Source of the DNA: CAZRWD01 sp964603785
GTDB lineage: Bacteria; Fermentibacterota; Fermentibacteria; Fermentibacterales; Fermentibacteraceae
DNA: 64,000 nucleotides
Direction: 5' to 3'
Assembly (NCBI GenBank): GCA_964603785.1
Contig: CAZRWD010000003.1
Location: 1-64,000, forward strand
How positions within the stretch are numbered: position 1 is the first letter of the stretch; every line of letters starts with the position of its first letter. The notes beneath the pieces are model-generated. The model saw only the letters and a program-made list of their open reading frames with translations. It did not search any database and had not been told where the DNA came from. Below, piece after piece: positions 15,536 to 24,744 of the stretch. Both the position numbers and the translations under genes were made by a program.

Positions 15536-16615
15536 ATGAACAACGGACCAAGGCTGGATTCGAAGGGCAGCTTCCACCATGTGATCTGCCGCGCGGTGGA
15601 GGGCTGCCATCCATTCGCCGAGGCAGAGTCCGCCAGGCTCATGCTCGATTGCCTGGGAAAGGCCCATGCGAGATTCCCTCACGGGATCCTGGCCTGGGCG
15701 CTGATGTCGAATCACCTGCATCTGCTCGTCAGATGCGCGTCCCCCACATTGTCGGCATTCATGCAGCTCGCCCAGCTGAGGTTCGCACAGGTGTTCAACA
15801 GGAGGAAGAACCGGAGAGGGCACCTCTTCCAGGGGCGATTCCTCTCCATTCTCGTCGAGAGGGGGGACTACCTGCTGGAACTGGTCAGATACATCCACCT
15901 CAACCCGATACGGGCAGGAATCCTGGAAACGCTAGAAGCCCTCGACAGCTACCCTCATACGGGGCATCTGGCAACCGTGGACGGGAGGCCGAAGAGCTGG
16001 CACGATCTGGAGGGAATGCTCTCTCTGTTCGGCTCCGACCTGGCCGAATCCCTGGAGAACTACCGGGTGTTCCTCGACGCGGGCATGGGCAGGGAGGAGG
16101 AACCCGAGCTGGAGACCGGGAACTGGCTGATAGGCTCGAGGGGGCTGGTCCGGAACGAAGGCCTGGGAAGCACTTCCAGGAGGTTCTCCTTCTCAGGGGC
16201 CGTGATGGGCTCCGCCACCTTCGCGAAAAGGGTCATCAGGCGGAGAAGGGGGCAGTGCCCTGATGATGTGCGCCATCGCAGGGAGGACAGAGAGACTCTG
16301 GAGGTGATGATCGGATCTGTCTGTCGAGCGATGGTTGTTCCGGAGAGGAGATTGCTGAGTAACGACAAGGGTGACAGGGCTGTCGCGGGAAGGAGGGTCC
16401 TTCTGGAACTGCTATCCGAGAGAACCGCCATGACGAGGTCGGACATGGCGAGGCTTCTGCGGCTCTCTCCTGCGGCTGTCACCGGGACAATGGCCAGAAG
16501 AATGACCCCGTTTGAAACAGATTGTTATTCAATGATTTCTGCTTCAAATCCGAAAGATGTTAAAACCGAAGGGGGTCGCGGGGGTCGCGGACGAGGTAGA
16601 TCGCAGGAAGGGTGA
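15536..16615 (+). CDS. REP-associated tyrosine transposase (Y1/HUH, RAYT)
   Basis: A 359-residue transposase of the Y1 family. The HUH metal motif is His60-Leu-His62 (SNHLHLL) and the nucleophile is Tyr119 (VRYIHLNP). The N-terminal GSFHHVICRA, GHLFQGRF and HLNPIRAG stretches are family hallmarks. A C-terminal helix-turn-helix-like region follows (about 240-330, TRSDMARLLRLSPAAV). The last 25 or so codons run through the right-hand repeat and are probably not functionally important. ATG at 15536 gives the usual N-terminus; a GTG 13 codons upstream is possible. RAYTs cut and join single-stranded REP sequences and are usually vertically maintained rather than highly mobile. Confidence 0.9.
   Translation: MNNGPRLDSKGSFHHVICRAVEGCHPFAEAESARLMLDCLGKAHARFPHGILAWALMSNHLHLLVRCASPTLSAFMQLAQLRFAQVFNRRKNRRGHLFQGRFLSILVERGDYLLELVRYIHLNPIRAGILETLEALDSYPHTGHLATVDGRPKSWHDLEGMLSLFGSDLAESLENYRVFLDAGMGREEEPELETGNWLIGSRGLVRNEGLGSTSRRFSFSGAVMGSATFAKRVIRRRRGQCPDDVRHRREDRETLEVMIGSVCRAMVVPERRLLSNDKGDRAVAGRRVLLELLSERTAMTRSDMARLLRLSPAAVTGTMARRMTPFETDCYSMISASNPKDVKTEGGRGGRGRGRSQEG
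16547..16575 (+). repeat. Right inverted copy of the transposase-flanking repeat
   Basis: Reads AATCCGAAAGATGTT then AAAACCGAAGGGGG. It overlaps the last codons of the transposase and, on the other strand, provides the final Leu-Arg-Phe codons and TAA stop of the yhhQ-type gene. Shorter versions of it occur at 1-18 and 47645-47663. Confidence 0.8.
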
Positions 16616-17195
16616 CCAGTGTCGTGGCCAGTTTCACAAGAACGTTGCTGAGGACCAGGGCCCAGACGACACCAGTCTCCATCGCACCGCCGAAGGCCAG
16701 CCAGCAGAACACCAGGCTGTCCACGGGCACCGCCACCGAGTTGCTCGACAGCACCCTCATCCACTGCAGCCTCATCCCGTGCCGCTTCACCCAGAGCCGG
16801 TAGACCTCCGTGTCCAGCAGCTCCGACAGGACTTCCGCCACGATCGACGCCCCGACTATCCGCCAGACGGGCGCCAGAACCGCGCCGAACTCCGCCTGTG
16901 CCCCCACGGCGGCGTCCGCGGGAAGCTTCGCGACGAGCCAGAACAGCCCGGCCATGAAGAGGTTGATGAAGGCCGCGGAGACGATGAGAAGCCTGGCGGC
17001 CCGGATCCCGGCCGTCTTGTGCACCAGGTCGCGAAGGGTGAAGGTTAGCGGGTACACCAGGGTGCCCGCATCCATCGAGAGGCCCGCCAGCCTGATAATC
17101 CTGAGGCTCGCCACGTCCGCGAGCATCTGCGCGGCCACGTAGCAGGCGGCCACGACCACCGCCGCGGTCAGCCCCCTGCGCGCCTCCTCGGTCAC
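16560..17195 (-). CDS. yhhQ: Queuosine precursor transporter (YhhQ/VUT family)
   Basis: A 211-residue membrane protein with about six membrane segments and the family marks LVYPLTFTLRDLVHK near residue 50 and SNSVAVPVDSLVF near 150. Members import preQ0/preQ1 for making the tRNA base queuosine. The start is GTG with GGAG upstream. The last three residues, LRF, and the stop are encoded by the transposase-associated repeat, and the 3' end overlaps the transposase gene on the opposite strand by 56 bases. The natural C-terminus may therefore have been replaced when the repeat arrived. Confidence 0.88.
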   Translation of the reverse strand: MTEEARRGLTAAVVVAACYVAAQMLADVASLRIIRLAGLSMDAGTLVYPLTFTLRDLVHKTAGIRAARLLIVSAAFINLFMAGLFWLVAKLPADAAVGAQAEFGAVLAPVWRIVGASIVAEVLSELLDTEVYRLWVKRHGMRLQWMRVLSSNSVAVPVDSLVFCWLAFGGAMETGVVWALVLSNVLVKLATTLVTLPAIYLVRDPRDPLRF

Positions 17196-17305
17196 GTCCG
17201 CTCCATCCTGAACCCACGACGGAGGACCTGAGAACGGCCCACCCCCTCGCGGGGGCGCCGTCCCGGTTCCGCCTGCAGGAATGCTCTCAACCCGAAAAGC
17301 TCCTT

Positions 17306-17320
17306 CGCGGGAGTCCCGCG
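17306..17320 (-). terminator. Hairpin at the end of leuS
   Basis: Perfect CGCGGG / CCCGCG stem with a 3-base loop directly after the leuS stop; CTTTTC follows on the minus strand. A second short GC stem (CCCCC TCGC GGGGG) lies at 17242-17255. Confidence 0.5.
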
Positions 17321-17321
17321 G

Positions 17322-19784
17322 CTAGGGGATGATGTTCACGAGCCTCCCCGGGACGACCACCACCCGGCGGGGCCCGGCCCCGCCGAGGATCTCGGCGATC
17401 CTGTCGTGCGACAGCGCCGCTCGGCGGACCTCCTCCTCCCCGGCATCGGCCGGAACCGTGATCCTGGCACGGACCTTCCCGGCCACCTGGACGGCCAGCT
17501 CGACGGTGTCGCGAACCAGAGCCGCCTCGTCCCACGACGGCCAGGCGGACCGGTGGATCGTCTCCCCGTCAGCCGTGAAGCCGCAGCGGCGACCCAGTTC
17601 CTCCGTGATGAACGGGGCCATCGGAGCCAGGAGGACGAGCAGGTCGCCCAGCGCCTTCCGCCAGAGCACGGGGCAGGAGCCGGCCATCCCGCGCGAGGAG
17701 GTCATGAAGTTCACGAGCTCCATCAGCGAGGCCACCGCGGTGTTGAACTGGAAGGAGTCGACATCCTGCGTGACCTTCCTGACGGTCCTGGCCAGCCGCC
17801 AGGCCAGCTCGCGCTCGAACTGCGGATCAGCCTCGGCGGCTGCAGGTCCGGAGGTCTCCAGCACCAGGTTCCAGAGACGCCGCAGGAACCTGTATGTGCC
17901 GGCAATGCCCTCCTCGCTCCACTCCAGGTCGACCTCGAACGGCCCCATGAAGAGGATGTAGAGCCGCAGCGCATCGACCCCGTACTTCTCCGCCATCTCA
18001 TCGGGCGTCACGACGTTGCCGCGGGACTTGGACATCTTCTGATGATCCGCGCCCAGCAGCATGCCCTGGTTCTTGAGAACCGTGAAGGGCTCCTCGAAGG
18101 AGACCATGCCGGCGTCGTACATCACCTTGGTCCAGAACCGGGCATACAGGAGGTGCATGACCGCGTGCTCGGCACCGCCCACATAGAGGTCCACCGGCAG
18201 CCAGTACTCGACGGCCTCGGGATCGAACGGCCTCCCGGCCTCGTGCGGGGAGGCGAACCGCAGGAAGTACCAGGAGGAGCAGGCGAAGCCCGCCATCGTG
18301 TTCGTGTCCCTCTGCGCCGGGCCGCCGCAGGCCGGGCATTCCGTGCTCACCCACGATTCGATCCTGGCCAGCGGCGAGCGGCCGGTGTCGTCGGGCTCGT
18401 ACGAGTCGGTCCCGGGCAGCAGGACCGGCAGGTTGCGGTCGGGCACGGTGCCGCAGGCCTCGCAGTGCACTATCGGGACGGGGGCGCCCCAGTACCTCTG
18501 CCTGCTGACCAGCCAGTCGCGTATCCTGTACCTCACTGCTCGACGGCCGAATCCGCCTGTCTCGGCGTGGACGGCCATGGCCTCGCGCGCCTCCTCCGAA
18601 CCCATTCCGCTCCACTCGCCCGATTCGACCAGGATGCCGTCGGCGACGACCGCCGCCTCCTCGACACCTCTCGGCACGCCCCCCGGTGCGATGACCTCGC
18701 GGATGGGGATGCCGTACCTCCTGGCGAAGGCGTGGTCCCTCTCGTCGTGGGCGGGAACGGCCATGATGGCCGCAGTTCCGTACCCGGCTACGACATAGTC
18801 GGCGATCCAGACGGGGATCCGTTCGCCGTTGAAGGGATTCACGGCGTACGATCCCGTGAAGACCCCCGTCTTCTCCCGCTCCGCTGCGAGCATCCTCTCC
18901 CTGTCGGTCTTCGCCGCGGCGGCGGCCACGTACGACCGGACCGCCCCGGTCTGTTCGGGGACCGTCATCTCCAACGCCGAGGGATGCTCGGGCGCGAGGA
19001 CGCAGAAGGTGGCACCGCAGATCGTGTCGAGCCTCGTGGTGTAGACGGACAGCCTGATCGAACCTCCGCCCGGGGTCTCCACCAGGAACTCGACCTCGGC
19101 TCCCTCCGATCTTCCTATCCAGTTCCTCTGCATGGCCTTGATGCTCTCCGGCCAGTCGAGACCGTCGAGGTCGGCCAGCAGTCGCGCGGCATAGTCGGTG
19201 ATCCTGAAGAACCACTGGCGCAGACGCTTGCGGGTGACCTCGCCCCCGCATCGCCAGCATGCGCCTCCCGCGGCCTCCTCGTTCGAGAGGACTATCCTGC
19301 AGGAGGGGCACCACATCTGGTCGCTCTCCGCCTGGTAGGCCAGGCCCCTGTCGTAGAGCAGCAGGAAGAAGAACTGCGTCCACATGTAGTAGCCGGGCGT
19401 GCTGGAGTCGATCTCCCTCTCCCAGTCGTAGCTGCACTCGATGAGCTTCATCTGCCGGCGGTAGGTGTCGGTGTTCCTGCGCGAGACTATGCTCGGATGG
19501 ATACCCGTCTTGATCGCGTACTCCTCGGCCGGCTGCCCGAACGCGTCCCAGCCCATCGGGTGCAGGACGTTCCTGCCGCACATCCTCATCTTCCGGGAGA
19601 TCACGTCCGTGGGGATGTAGTTGCGGCAGTGCCCGACGGACAGGCCGGAACCGGACGGGTAGGGGAAGAAGTCGAGGCAGTAGAAGGGCAGGCGCCCGCC
19701 GCCCGTCCGGGTCCCGTACAGCCCTGCCTTCTCCCACTCCGGCTTCCACCGGGCCTCCATCGCGGCAAAGTCGAAACTGTCCAC
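17322..19784 (-). CDS. leuS: Leucyl-tRNA synthetase
   Basis: An 820-residue class I synthetase that charges tRNA-Leu. The HIGH-type motif is in SGSGLSVGHCRNY (near residue 50), the KMSKS loop is at about 583 (HQKMSKSRGN), a zinc knuckle uses CPSC and CWRC (about 155-180), and the CP1 editing domain and C-terminal anticodon-binding domain are both present. The start is the GTG at 19784, preceded by GGAGGG at 19791-19796; an in-frame GTG 33 bases upstream lies on the far side of that ribosome site. Length is normal for a bacterial LeuRS. Confidence 0.97.
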   Translation of the reverse strand: MDSFDFAAMEARWKPEWEKAGLYGTRTGGGRLPFYCLDFFPYPSGSGLSVGHCRNYIPTDVISRKMRMCGRNVLHPMGWDAFGQPAEEYAIKTGIHPSIVSRRNTDTYRRQMKLIECSYDWEREIDSSTPGYYMWTQFFFLLLYDRGLAYQAESDQMWCPSCRIVLSNEEAAGGACWRCGGEVTRKRLRQWFFRITDYAARLLADLDGLDWPESIKAMQRNWIGRSEGAEVEFLVETPGGGSIRLSVYTTRLDTICGATFCVLAPEHPSALEMTVPEQTGAVRSYVAAAAAKTDRERMLAAEREKTGVFTGSYAVNPFNGERIPVWIADYVVAGYGTAAIMAVPAHDERDHAFARRYGIPIREVIAPGGVPRGVEEAAVVADGILVESGEWSGMGSEEAREAMAVHAETGGFGRRAVRYRIRDWLVSRQRYWGAPVPIVHCEACGTVPDRNLPVLLPGTDSYEPDDTGRSPLARIESWVSTECPACGGPAQRDTNTMAGFACSSWYFLRFASPHEAGRPFDPEAVEYWLPVDLYVGGAEHAVMHLLYARFWTKVMYDAGMVSFEEPFTVLKNQGMLLGADHQKMSKSRGNVVTPDEMAEKYGVDALRLYILFMGPFEVDLEWSEEGIAGTYRFLRRLWNLVLETSGPAAAEADPQFERELAWRLARTVRKVTQDVDSFQFNTAVASLMELVNFMTSSRGMAGSCPVLWRKALGDLLVLLAPMAPFITEELGRRCGFTADGETIHRSAWPSWDEAALVRDTVELAVQVAGKVRARITVPADAGEEEVRRAALSHDRIAEILGGAGPRRVVVVPGRLVNIIP

Positions 19785-19845
19785 CGTACGCCCTCCGAAT
19801 GTCTCCACGGTATGCACCGGAAGCGGCCGGGACCCGCCCGGCCGC

Positions 19846-22800
19846 CTACTCCTCGCGGGGTGGGCTCGCCTTTATGAACACGGTGACCGCATCCCCGTCG
19901 ATCCGGAATATGCAGCCGGAAAGCTCGAGTGCGGTTGCCAGCATCTCCATCTCGACCTCGGCCGACACGACGCCCTTCGAGAGGAGGTCGAGGGCCTTCT
20001 CCAGACCAACGCGCGGAGCCGGGCTCCGGCTCCATCGCAGCGTCAGCCCCGCGCAGCGCTCTCCCGGATCGGTCCATCCCTCGGGAATGGTGTCCCTCGG
20101 GCCGAGCAGCCTGATCCCCATGTCCGGAGCCTCGCCACCCACGGCGGAGACGAGGGCGGAGAGGATGTCGGACAGAAGGGCGGGATCGATCCTCAGAAGC
20201 GGCAGATCGCCGCTCACCCCGAGATCGGGCGGCCTGCGCCCCTCCGCCACCGCATCCCTGACCATCGAGTTCAGGACCTCGAGGGTCGACGCGGTCGCCG
20301 GACCGGATTCGAGAGCCCTCGACACCAGGTCGAGACACCGCGACACCCTCGAGAGGGCCGACAGCTCCAGGGATATCGAGGAGAGGATCGGCCTGACGGG
20401 ATCGTCACGTGCTAGGATGCGCGAGAGCGTCCTGATCGACCTGCCTATGGACCCGGCCATCCCGGGGATCCAGCCGGCTATCGAGGAGGTCATCCTGAAC
20501 CAGGAGGGAGATGCCGCCCGGCCCTCGTCGGGATCGCCGCCTATCACCCATACGGCCAGCCTCCTGCGTCCCGTGCCCGCGAGGAGGCTCCGGCAGACCG
20601 CGAACCGCCTACCCCCGTCGAACGGGGTTCCTCCGCCCCCGATGGAGAATGCCCTCCTCATGACCGACGCGATGTCCTCCGCAGGGTCGGGTACGAGCAC
20701 GGACACATCGGTGCCCGTGTCGAACCAGGCGCCTCCCGCGAGGGCCGGTGACAGCAGCATGCCCTGCTCGTCGGTCAGAACGACGGTCCTCCCCTCCCCC
20801 CTGCCCGCGGCCTCGGAGAGCGCCCGCCCGGCGGCCCTCCTGCCCAGGAGCCCCACAGAGTCGGAGACGACCGAGGCCAGTATCTCCATCAGGGGCGCGG
20901 GGGCGAAGCCGGAGGTCTCGATGATGCCCAGCGTCGAGCGGGTTTCGGGGTCCGAGACGGGTATCGTGGAGGATGGCGCACCGCCCGGATCGTCGCCGAA
21001 CCGTGACGAGACCGCGCCAGGGCCCTCGCCGAGGGTGACCCTCGCACCCTGCAGCCCGGCGCAGGAGACGCAGATCTCCGCCAGGGCCGATGCGATCTGC
21101 TTCAGGTTCACCGCCTGGAGAAGCTTCGCGAGTGCGGATGCAAACTGGCTTGACTGCTCGGAGGGCCTGGTCCGGACCTTCGCCGCACCGGTCTCGATCT
21201 GGACGGGAACGCCCGACAGCACGGTGACCGTCTCGACGGACTCACCCTCGGCGCTCTCGGCCCGCGACAGCTTCCAGGAGAAGGCCCTCTCGCTGCCGTC
21301 GGGCTTCCTGACCGCCCAGACCACGGGAGTCGCCACCGCGTACCTGGAGAGCCTCCTGGCCTCGACCAACCCTCCCACCGGGCCGAAGAGGGCGTCGATG
21401 ACGACTCCGGGGCGCTTCCTGGCGGTGTCCGCGTCGATGCCGAGGAGCAGCTCCATCTCGCTGTTCCAGACGAGGGGCCTCCAGTCCTCGCCGAAGACCG
21501 CGACGGGGATCCCTATGTCGGAGACCAGGGCGCCCGAGAACCTCTTCTCCTTCTCGAACAGGTAGATGAGCTTCTCGATCTGGGAGTACTGGTAGGACGA
21601 CTCGATGGCGGTCCTGAGAACGGTCGCGACTATGCCGGCGTCCTCCAGCACCGACCCGGCCAGGTCCGCATCCTCGAAGCGCAGGATGATGAAGCCCCTG
21701 TTGAACCTCCCGGTGCCGACCGGCACAATGTCGAGGACGTCGGGGAATCCCTGGAGGCCGTTCTGGCCCGGGACCAGAGTCGTCCCCGGATAGGTGTTCC
21801 ATGCGGCCCTCGGGAGTCTCAGCTCGGCGAGATCCTCCGGCAGAGCGGCCGTCCAGTCGCCTTCCACAGCGGCGAGGCGGACGGTGCCCATCTCGTCCTG
21901 GAAGTAGAGGGCCGAACCGGACGAGAAGAGGGATTCCCCGAGCGCAGCCGCCAGCGTCCCGGCGTCCTGGGGAAGACGGCTCGAGGAGATCCTGCCCACG
22001 AGGGACGAGATCCTGGAGGTCTGCCTCGAGCACTGGTCGAGCTTCTCGACCAGCAGGGTCTCGGTGGTCAGGTCCTCGAAGATGCCCACCAGATGGCTGC
22101 TTTCGTCCTCCTCCGACCTGACCGGCCTGAAGGACTGCCTGACAACCCTCCTCGACCCGTCGGGGAGGGTGAACGAGATCGTCTTCGGCTCGATCTCCGC
22201 CTCTCCCTCCGAGAGGATCCGCGAGGCCTGCTCCAGCTCGGCGAAGCACTCCGGCGGCAGGATCTCGTAGACCGGGTTGCCGACGAGCCCCTCGCGAACC
22301 CCGAAGAGCCTCCCGAAGGCCCTGTTCGACACGAGGACCCTGAAGTCCGGTCCGAGCATCACGAGCCCGGTCGAGATGTTCTGGAAGTAGGTCTGGTTCA
22401 TCCTCCGGGCCGACCTGAGCCGCCGCTCGGCCTCGAAGCTGTCCGAGGTGTCCATGAAGACGCCCACGGCACCCGGCCCGCCTCTGGTGAAGACCGCCTC
22501 GACGCGCCTGGAGCTGCCCGGCCTCATCTCGATCCTGATCGGCCTGCCCTCGGCTGCGACCCCCAGGATGCCCGGCCATGTGAAGAGAACGGGCGGGGGG
22601 AGGACGGAGTCTATCGAACGGCCGAGCGCCGATTCCGCGGGGATGGGGAATATCTCGCCCATGGCCTTGTTCCAGATCCTCACGATCCCCGTGGGGTCGA
22701 CTCCCACCAGCCCCGAGCCGAGCTCGTCCGGAAGGGTGCTGCCGTCGGATTCGGCCTCGGCGGTCTCGAAGAGGGTGACGAGAGCCGACCCGGCCTGGGG

Positions 22801-23043
22801 CGACACGATCCCCGTCGAGACCTCGGTGCGGACCAGGACGGGGGCTTCGGGAACGCCGGGAGAGAGGGCGGCGGATATCTGGGGAGGGAGGAGGCGAAGC
22901 GGGTCCGGGCTCTCCACGAGCACACGGGCGCCCGTCCCGAGGAGCCTCTCGCACTCGCCCGAGGCCTCGGAGACACCCGTGCCCGGGCTCCAGGTGAATC
23001 TGGCCCACGCCCTGGGAAGGGTCGTCCCCGGCCTGTCGATCAA
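19846..23043 (-). CDS. Large PAS/GAF sensor protein with degenerate kinase-like C-terminus
   Basis: A 1065-residue cytosolic protein from a TTG start with GGAGGTGG upstream. Visible units: PAS at about 104-220 (GLVGVDPTGIVRIWNKAM), PAS at about 215-330 (NISTGLVMLGPDFRVLVSN), a GAF-like region at about 350-485, a third PAS at about 495-610 (GIPVAVFGEDWRPLVWNSEM), a second GAF-like region, and a C-terminal part that looks like a worn histidine-kinase module (DPALLSDILSALVSAVG resembles the N-box helix but lacks the key Asn). I see no phospho-acceptor His or G-box. It is probably a signal integrator or scaffold. No membrane segments, and no response regulator nearby. Divergent from ndk. Confidence 0.75.
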   Translation of the reverse strand: MIDRPGTTLPRAWARFTWSPGTGVSEASGECERLLGTGARVLVESPDPLRLLPPQISAALSPGVPEAPVLVRTEVSTGIVSPQAGSALVTLFETAEAESDGSTLPDELGSGLVGVDPTGIVRIWNKAMGEIFPIPAESALGRSIDSVLPPPVLFTWPGILGVAAEGRPIRIEMRPGSSRRVEAVFTRGGPGAVGVFMDTSDSFEAERRLRSARRMNQTYFQNISTGLVMLGPDFRVLVSNRAFGRLFGVREGLVGNPVYEILPPECFAELEQASRILSEGEAEIEPKTISFTLPDGSRRVVRQSFRPVRSEEDESSHLVGIFEDLTTETLLVEKLDQCSRQTSRISSLVGRISSSRLPQDAGTLAAALGESLFSSGSALYFQDEMGTVRLAAVEGDWTAALPEDLAELRLPRAAWNTYPGTTLVPGQNGLQGFPDVLDIVPVGTGRFNRGFIILRFEDADLAGSVLEDAGIVATVLRTAIESSYQYSQIEKLIYLFEKEKRFSGALVSDIGIPVAVFGEDWRPLVWNSEMELLLGIDADTARKRPGVVIDALFGPVGGLVEARRLSRYAVATPVVWAVRKPDGSERAFSWKLSRAESAEGESVETVTVLSGVPVQIETGAAKVRTRPSEQSSQFASALAKLLQAVNLKQIASALAEICVSCAGLQGARVTLGEGPGAVSSRFGDDPGGAPSSTIPVSDPETRSTLGIIETSGFAPAPLMEILASVVSDSVGLLGRRAAGRALSEAAGRGEGRTVVLTDEQGMLLSPALAGGAWFDTGTDVSVLVPDPAEDIASVMRRAFSIGGGGTPFDGGRRFAVCRSLLAGTGRRRLAVWVIGGDPDEGRAASPSWFRMTSSIAGWIPGMAGSIGRSIRTLSRILARDDPVRPILSSISLELSALSRVSRCLDLVSRALESGPATASTLEVLNSMVRDAVAEGRRPPDLGVSGDLPLLRIDPALLSDILSALVSAVGGEAPDMGIRLLGPRDTIPEGWTDPGERCAGLTLRWSRSPAPRVGLEKALDLLSKGVVSAEVEMEMLATALELSGCIFRIDGDAVTVFIKASPPREE

Positions 23044-23170
23044 GGGTCCACCTCCGGGAGGATCGTGATGCGAGATGAATCTAGGCTCCCGGGCATCGAG
23101 GGGCAACGAGCGGCGTTGCCGTTCGCTGCTGCAGCTATGATCTTCCGGTCCGCAGGAGGTGTTGCCGAAC

Positions 23171-23614
23171 ATGGAGAAGACCCTCGTCATCCTGAAGCCC
23201 AACGCCGTGCAGAGAGCCCTGGTCGGGGAGGTCATATCGAGGTTCGAGAGGCGGGGGCTGAAGATCACCGGCATGAAGATGCTCACGATGGACAGGGACC
23301 TCGCGTGCAGGCACTACGTCGAGCATGCGGGCAAGCCCTTCTTCGAGGACCTGATAGTCTTCATCACCAGCGGGCCCTCGGTCGTGCTCGTGCTCGAGTC
23401 GCCCGGCGCGATCGCCCTGGTGAGGAGCATGACCGGGCACACCGACCCCGCCCAGGCGCATCCCGGGACCATCAGGGGGGACTATGCCTCTACAGTGGGG
23501 CACAACATCATACATGCATCGGACTGCCAGGCGAACGCCCTGAGGGAGATCGAACTGTTCTTCGCCCCCGGAGAGGTGAACGACTACTCGCTGGCCGTGA
23601 GGCCCTGGCTCTGA
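23171..23614 (+). CDS. ndk: Nucleoside diphosphate kinase
   Basis: A 147-residue enzyme that transfers the gamma-phosphate between nucleoside triphosphates and diphosphates through a phosphohistidine. The catalytic residue is His115 in NIIHASD; most homologues read NxxHGSD, so the glycine is replaced by alanine here. KPNAVQR (usually KPDGVQR) and EHAGKPFFEDL are also recognisable. ATG at 23171 gives the standard N-terminus; AGGAGG lies 11 bases upstream, and GTG or TTG codons within that gap are alternatives. Confidence 0.95.
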   Translation: MEKTLVILKPNAVQRALVGEVISRFERRGLKITGMKMLTMDRDLACRHYVEHAGKPFFEDLIVFITSGPSVVLVLESPGAIALVRSMTGHTDPAQAHPGTIRGDYASTVGHNIIHASDCQANALREIELFFAPGEVNDYSLAVRPWL

Positions 23615-23621
23615 GTCCGGT

Positions 23622-24710
23622 CTAGAACACCCAGTCCAGCCCCAGGCCGAAGAGGCTGACCGCGTCGGTCACGCTGTCGAAGCCCTCGTATCCGAAGGCG
23701 TTGGCCTGTCGCGTGGTCGAGTTCCAGGAGAAGGAGCCCAGGAGGGCGACCTTCCCGAACTTCACGCCGACCCCGAAGCACAGGCCGAACATGCTCCGCG
23801 CAGAGGAGGAGCCCCTGTCGGTGAAGTAGAGCCCGGCCCCGAGGCTCAGGGCCGATTCCGGGGTGATCTTCGTCGAGAGCCTTCCGGTGAAGGTGTTCGC
23901 GTCCCCGGGATCGGAGACCTCGCCCTCGATCGCGATCGAATAGCCGGTGCCGGTCGCTCCCGAGTGGAGGATGGCGCCCGCTGCGACCCTGGCGGGGAAG
24001 TGGTCGGATTCGGAGCTGTATGCGACCGAGACCGAGCTCAGACCGAACGGGACGGTGGCTCCGGCCCTAACGCACAGGGCGCTCTCGTCCCACTCCTGGA
24101 CGCTGGAGGAGTCGTCGGTGCCGACCCTGTCGTCGAATGTGTACTCGATCCTGGAACCGCCGAACCTGGAGCCGAGTGCGGCCCCCAGCGTCAGCCAGCG
24201 GGTGGCTCTGTACGATCCGCCCGCGACGGCCTCCCAGAGGCCGCCCGAAGCCTCCAGCTTCTCGACCGCGGTGATGTATCCCGGCATGAAGGGGTCGTCG
24301 GCTATGTAGTGCAGGCCGTCGTACGAGACGTCGCTGATCCTCCCGAAGCCGGCGCCCAGGGTCACGGAGCGCCCGGCGGGCAGCCTCAGCGAGACGGAGG
24401 TCGGACCCCAGGAGAGATGGCTTCTGACATGCCTGCCCGTGCTGTCCTCTACGGCCTCCCTGCCTATGGCGGGGCCGGCGCTCAGCTCGATGCCCGGCAT
24501 GGTCACGCGGCCGAGGTTGGCGGGATTCCTCAGCACGGAGGACGCCTCGCCGTAACCGACCGCCCAAGCCCCGCCCATCATCAGGCTGGATGTGCTCACC
24601 CCCGGGAGGGGCGTGCCGTCTGCATAGAGCTCCTCGTAGCCGAAGCCCGCGGAGGGGCGGTCGAGGAGGGCCAGGAACAGGATCGCCAGGACACAACTCC
24701 GGACCCTCAT
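23622..24710 (-). CDS. Outer-membrane beta-barrel protein (PorV/FadL-like)
   Basis: A 362-residue protein with a signal peptide (CVLAILFLALLDRPSAG), alternating beta strands rich in Gly, Ser and aromatic residues, and a terminal phenylalanine (LGLDWVF), the outer-membrane insertion signal. The early segment GGAWAVGYGEASSVLRNPA is typical of the PorV/UPF0164 branch of FadL-like barrels, where the NPA motif is conserved. PorV is an accessory of type IX secretion, which would suit the two sorting-domain proteins in this window, but many paralogues are not PorV. Convergent with ndk. Confidence 0.75.
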   Translation of the reverse strand: MRVRSCVLAILFLALLDRPSAGFGYEELYADGTPLPGVSTSSLMMGGAWAVGYGEASSVLRNPANLGRVTMPGIELSAGPAIGREAVEDSTGRHVRSHLSWGPTSVSLRLPAGRSVTLGAGFGRISDVSYDGLHYIADDPFMPGYITAVEKLEASGGLWEAVAGGSYRATRWLTLGAALGSRFGGSRIEYTFDDRVGTDDSSSVQEWDESALCVRAGATVPFGLSSVSVAYSSESDHFPARVAAGAILHSGATGTGYSIAIEGEVSDPGDANTFTGRLSTKITPESALSLGAGLYFTDRGSSSARSMFGLCFGVGVKFGKVALLGSFSWNSTTRQANAFGYEGFDSVTDAVSLFGLGLDWVF

Positions 24711-24744
24711 CTCGACAACCTCCGACCGCCCGCCGAGGGGCGCT

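Larger units (their letters stand above)
15417..16575 (+). mobile_element. REP-associated tyrosine transposase unit (REPtron-like)
   Basis: A Y1/HUH transposase gene bounded by 29-bp inverted repeats that match at 28 of 29 positions. This is the layout of RAYT-REP units, in which a single domesticated transposase acts on the repeats around it, rather than of IS200/IS605 elements, whose ends are subterminal hairpins. The interior is lower in G+C than the neighbours. The right repeat lies inside both the transposase C-terminus and the antisense 3' end of the yhhQ-type gene, so the unit abuts coding sequence. Confidence 0.7.
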
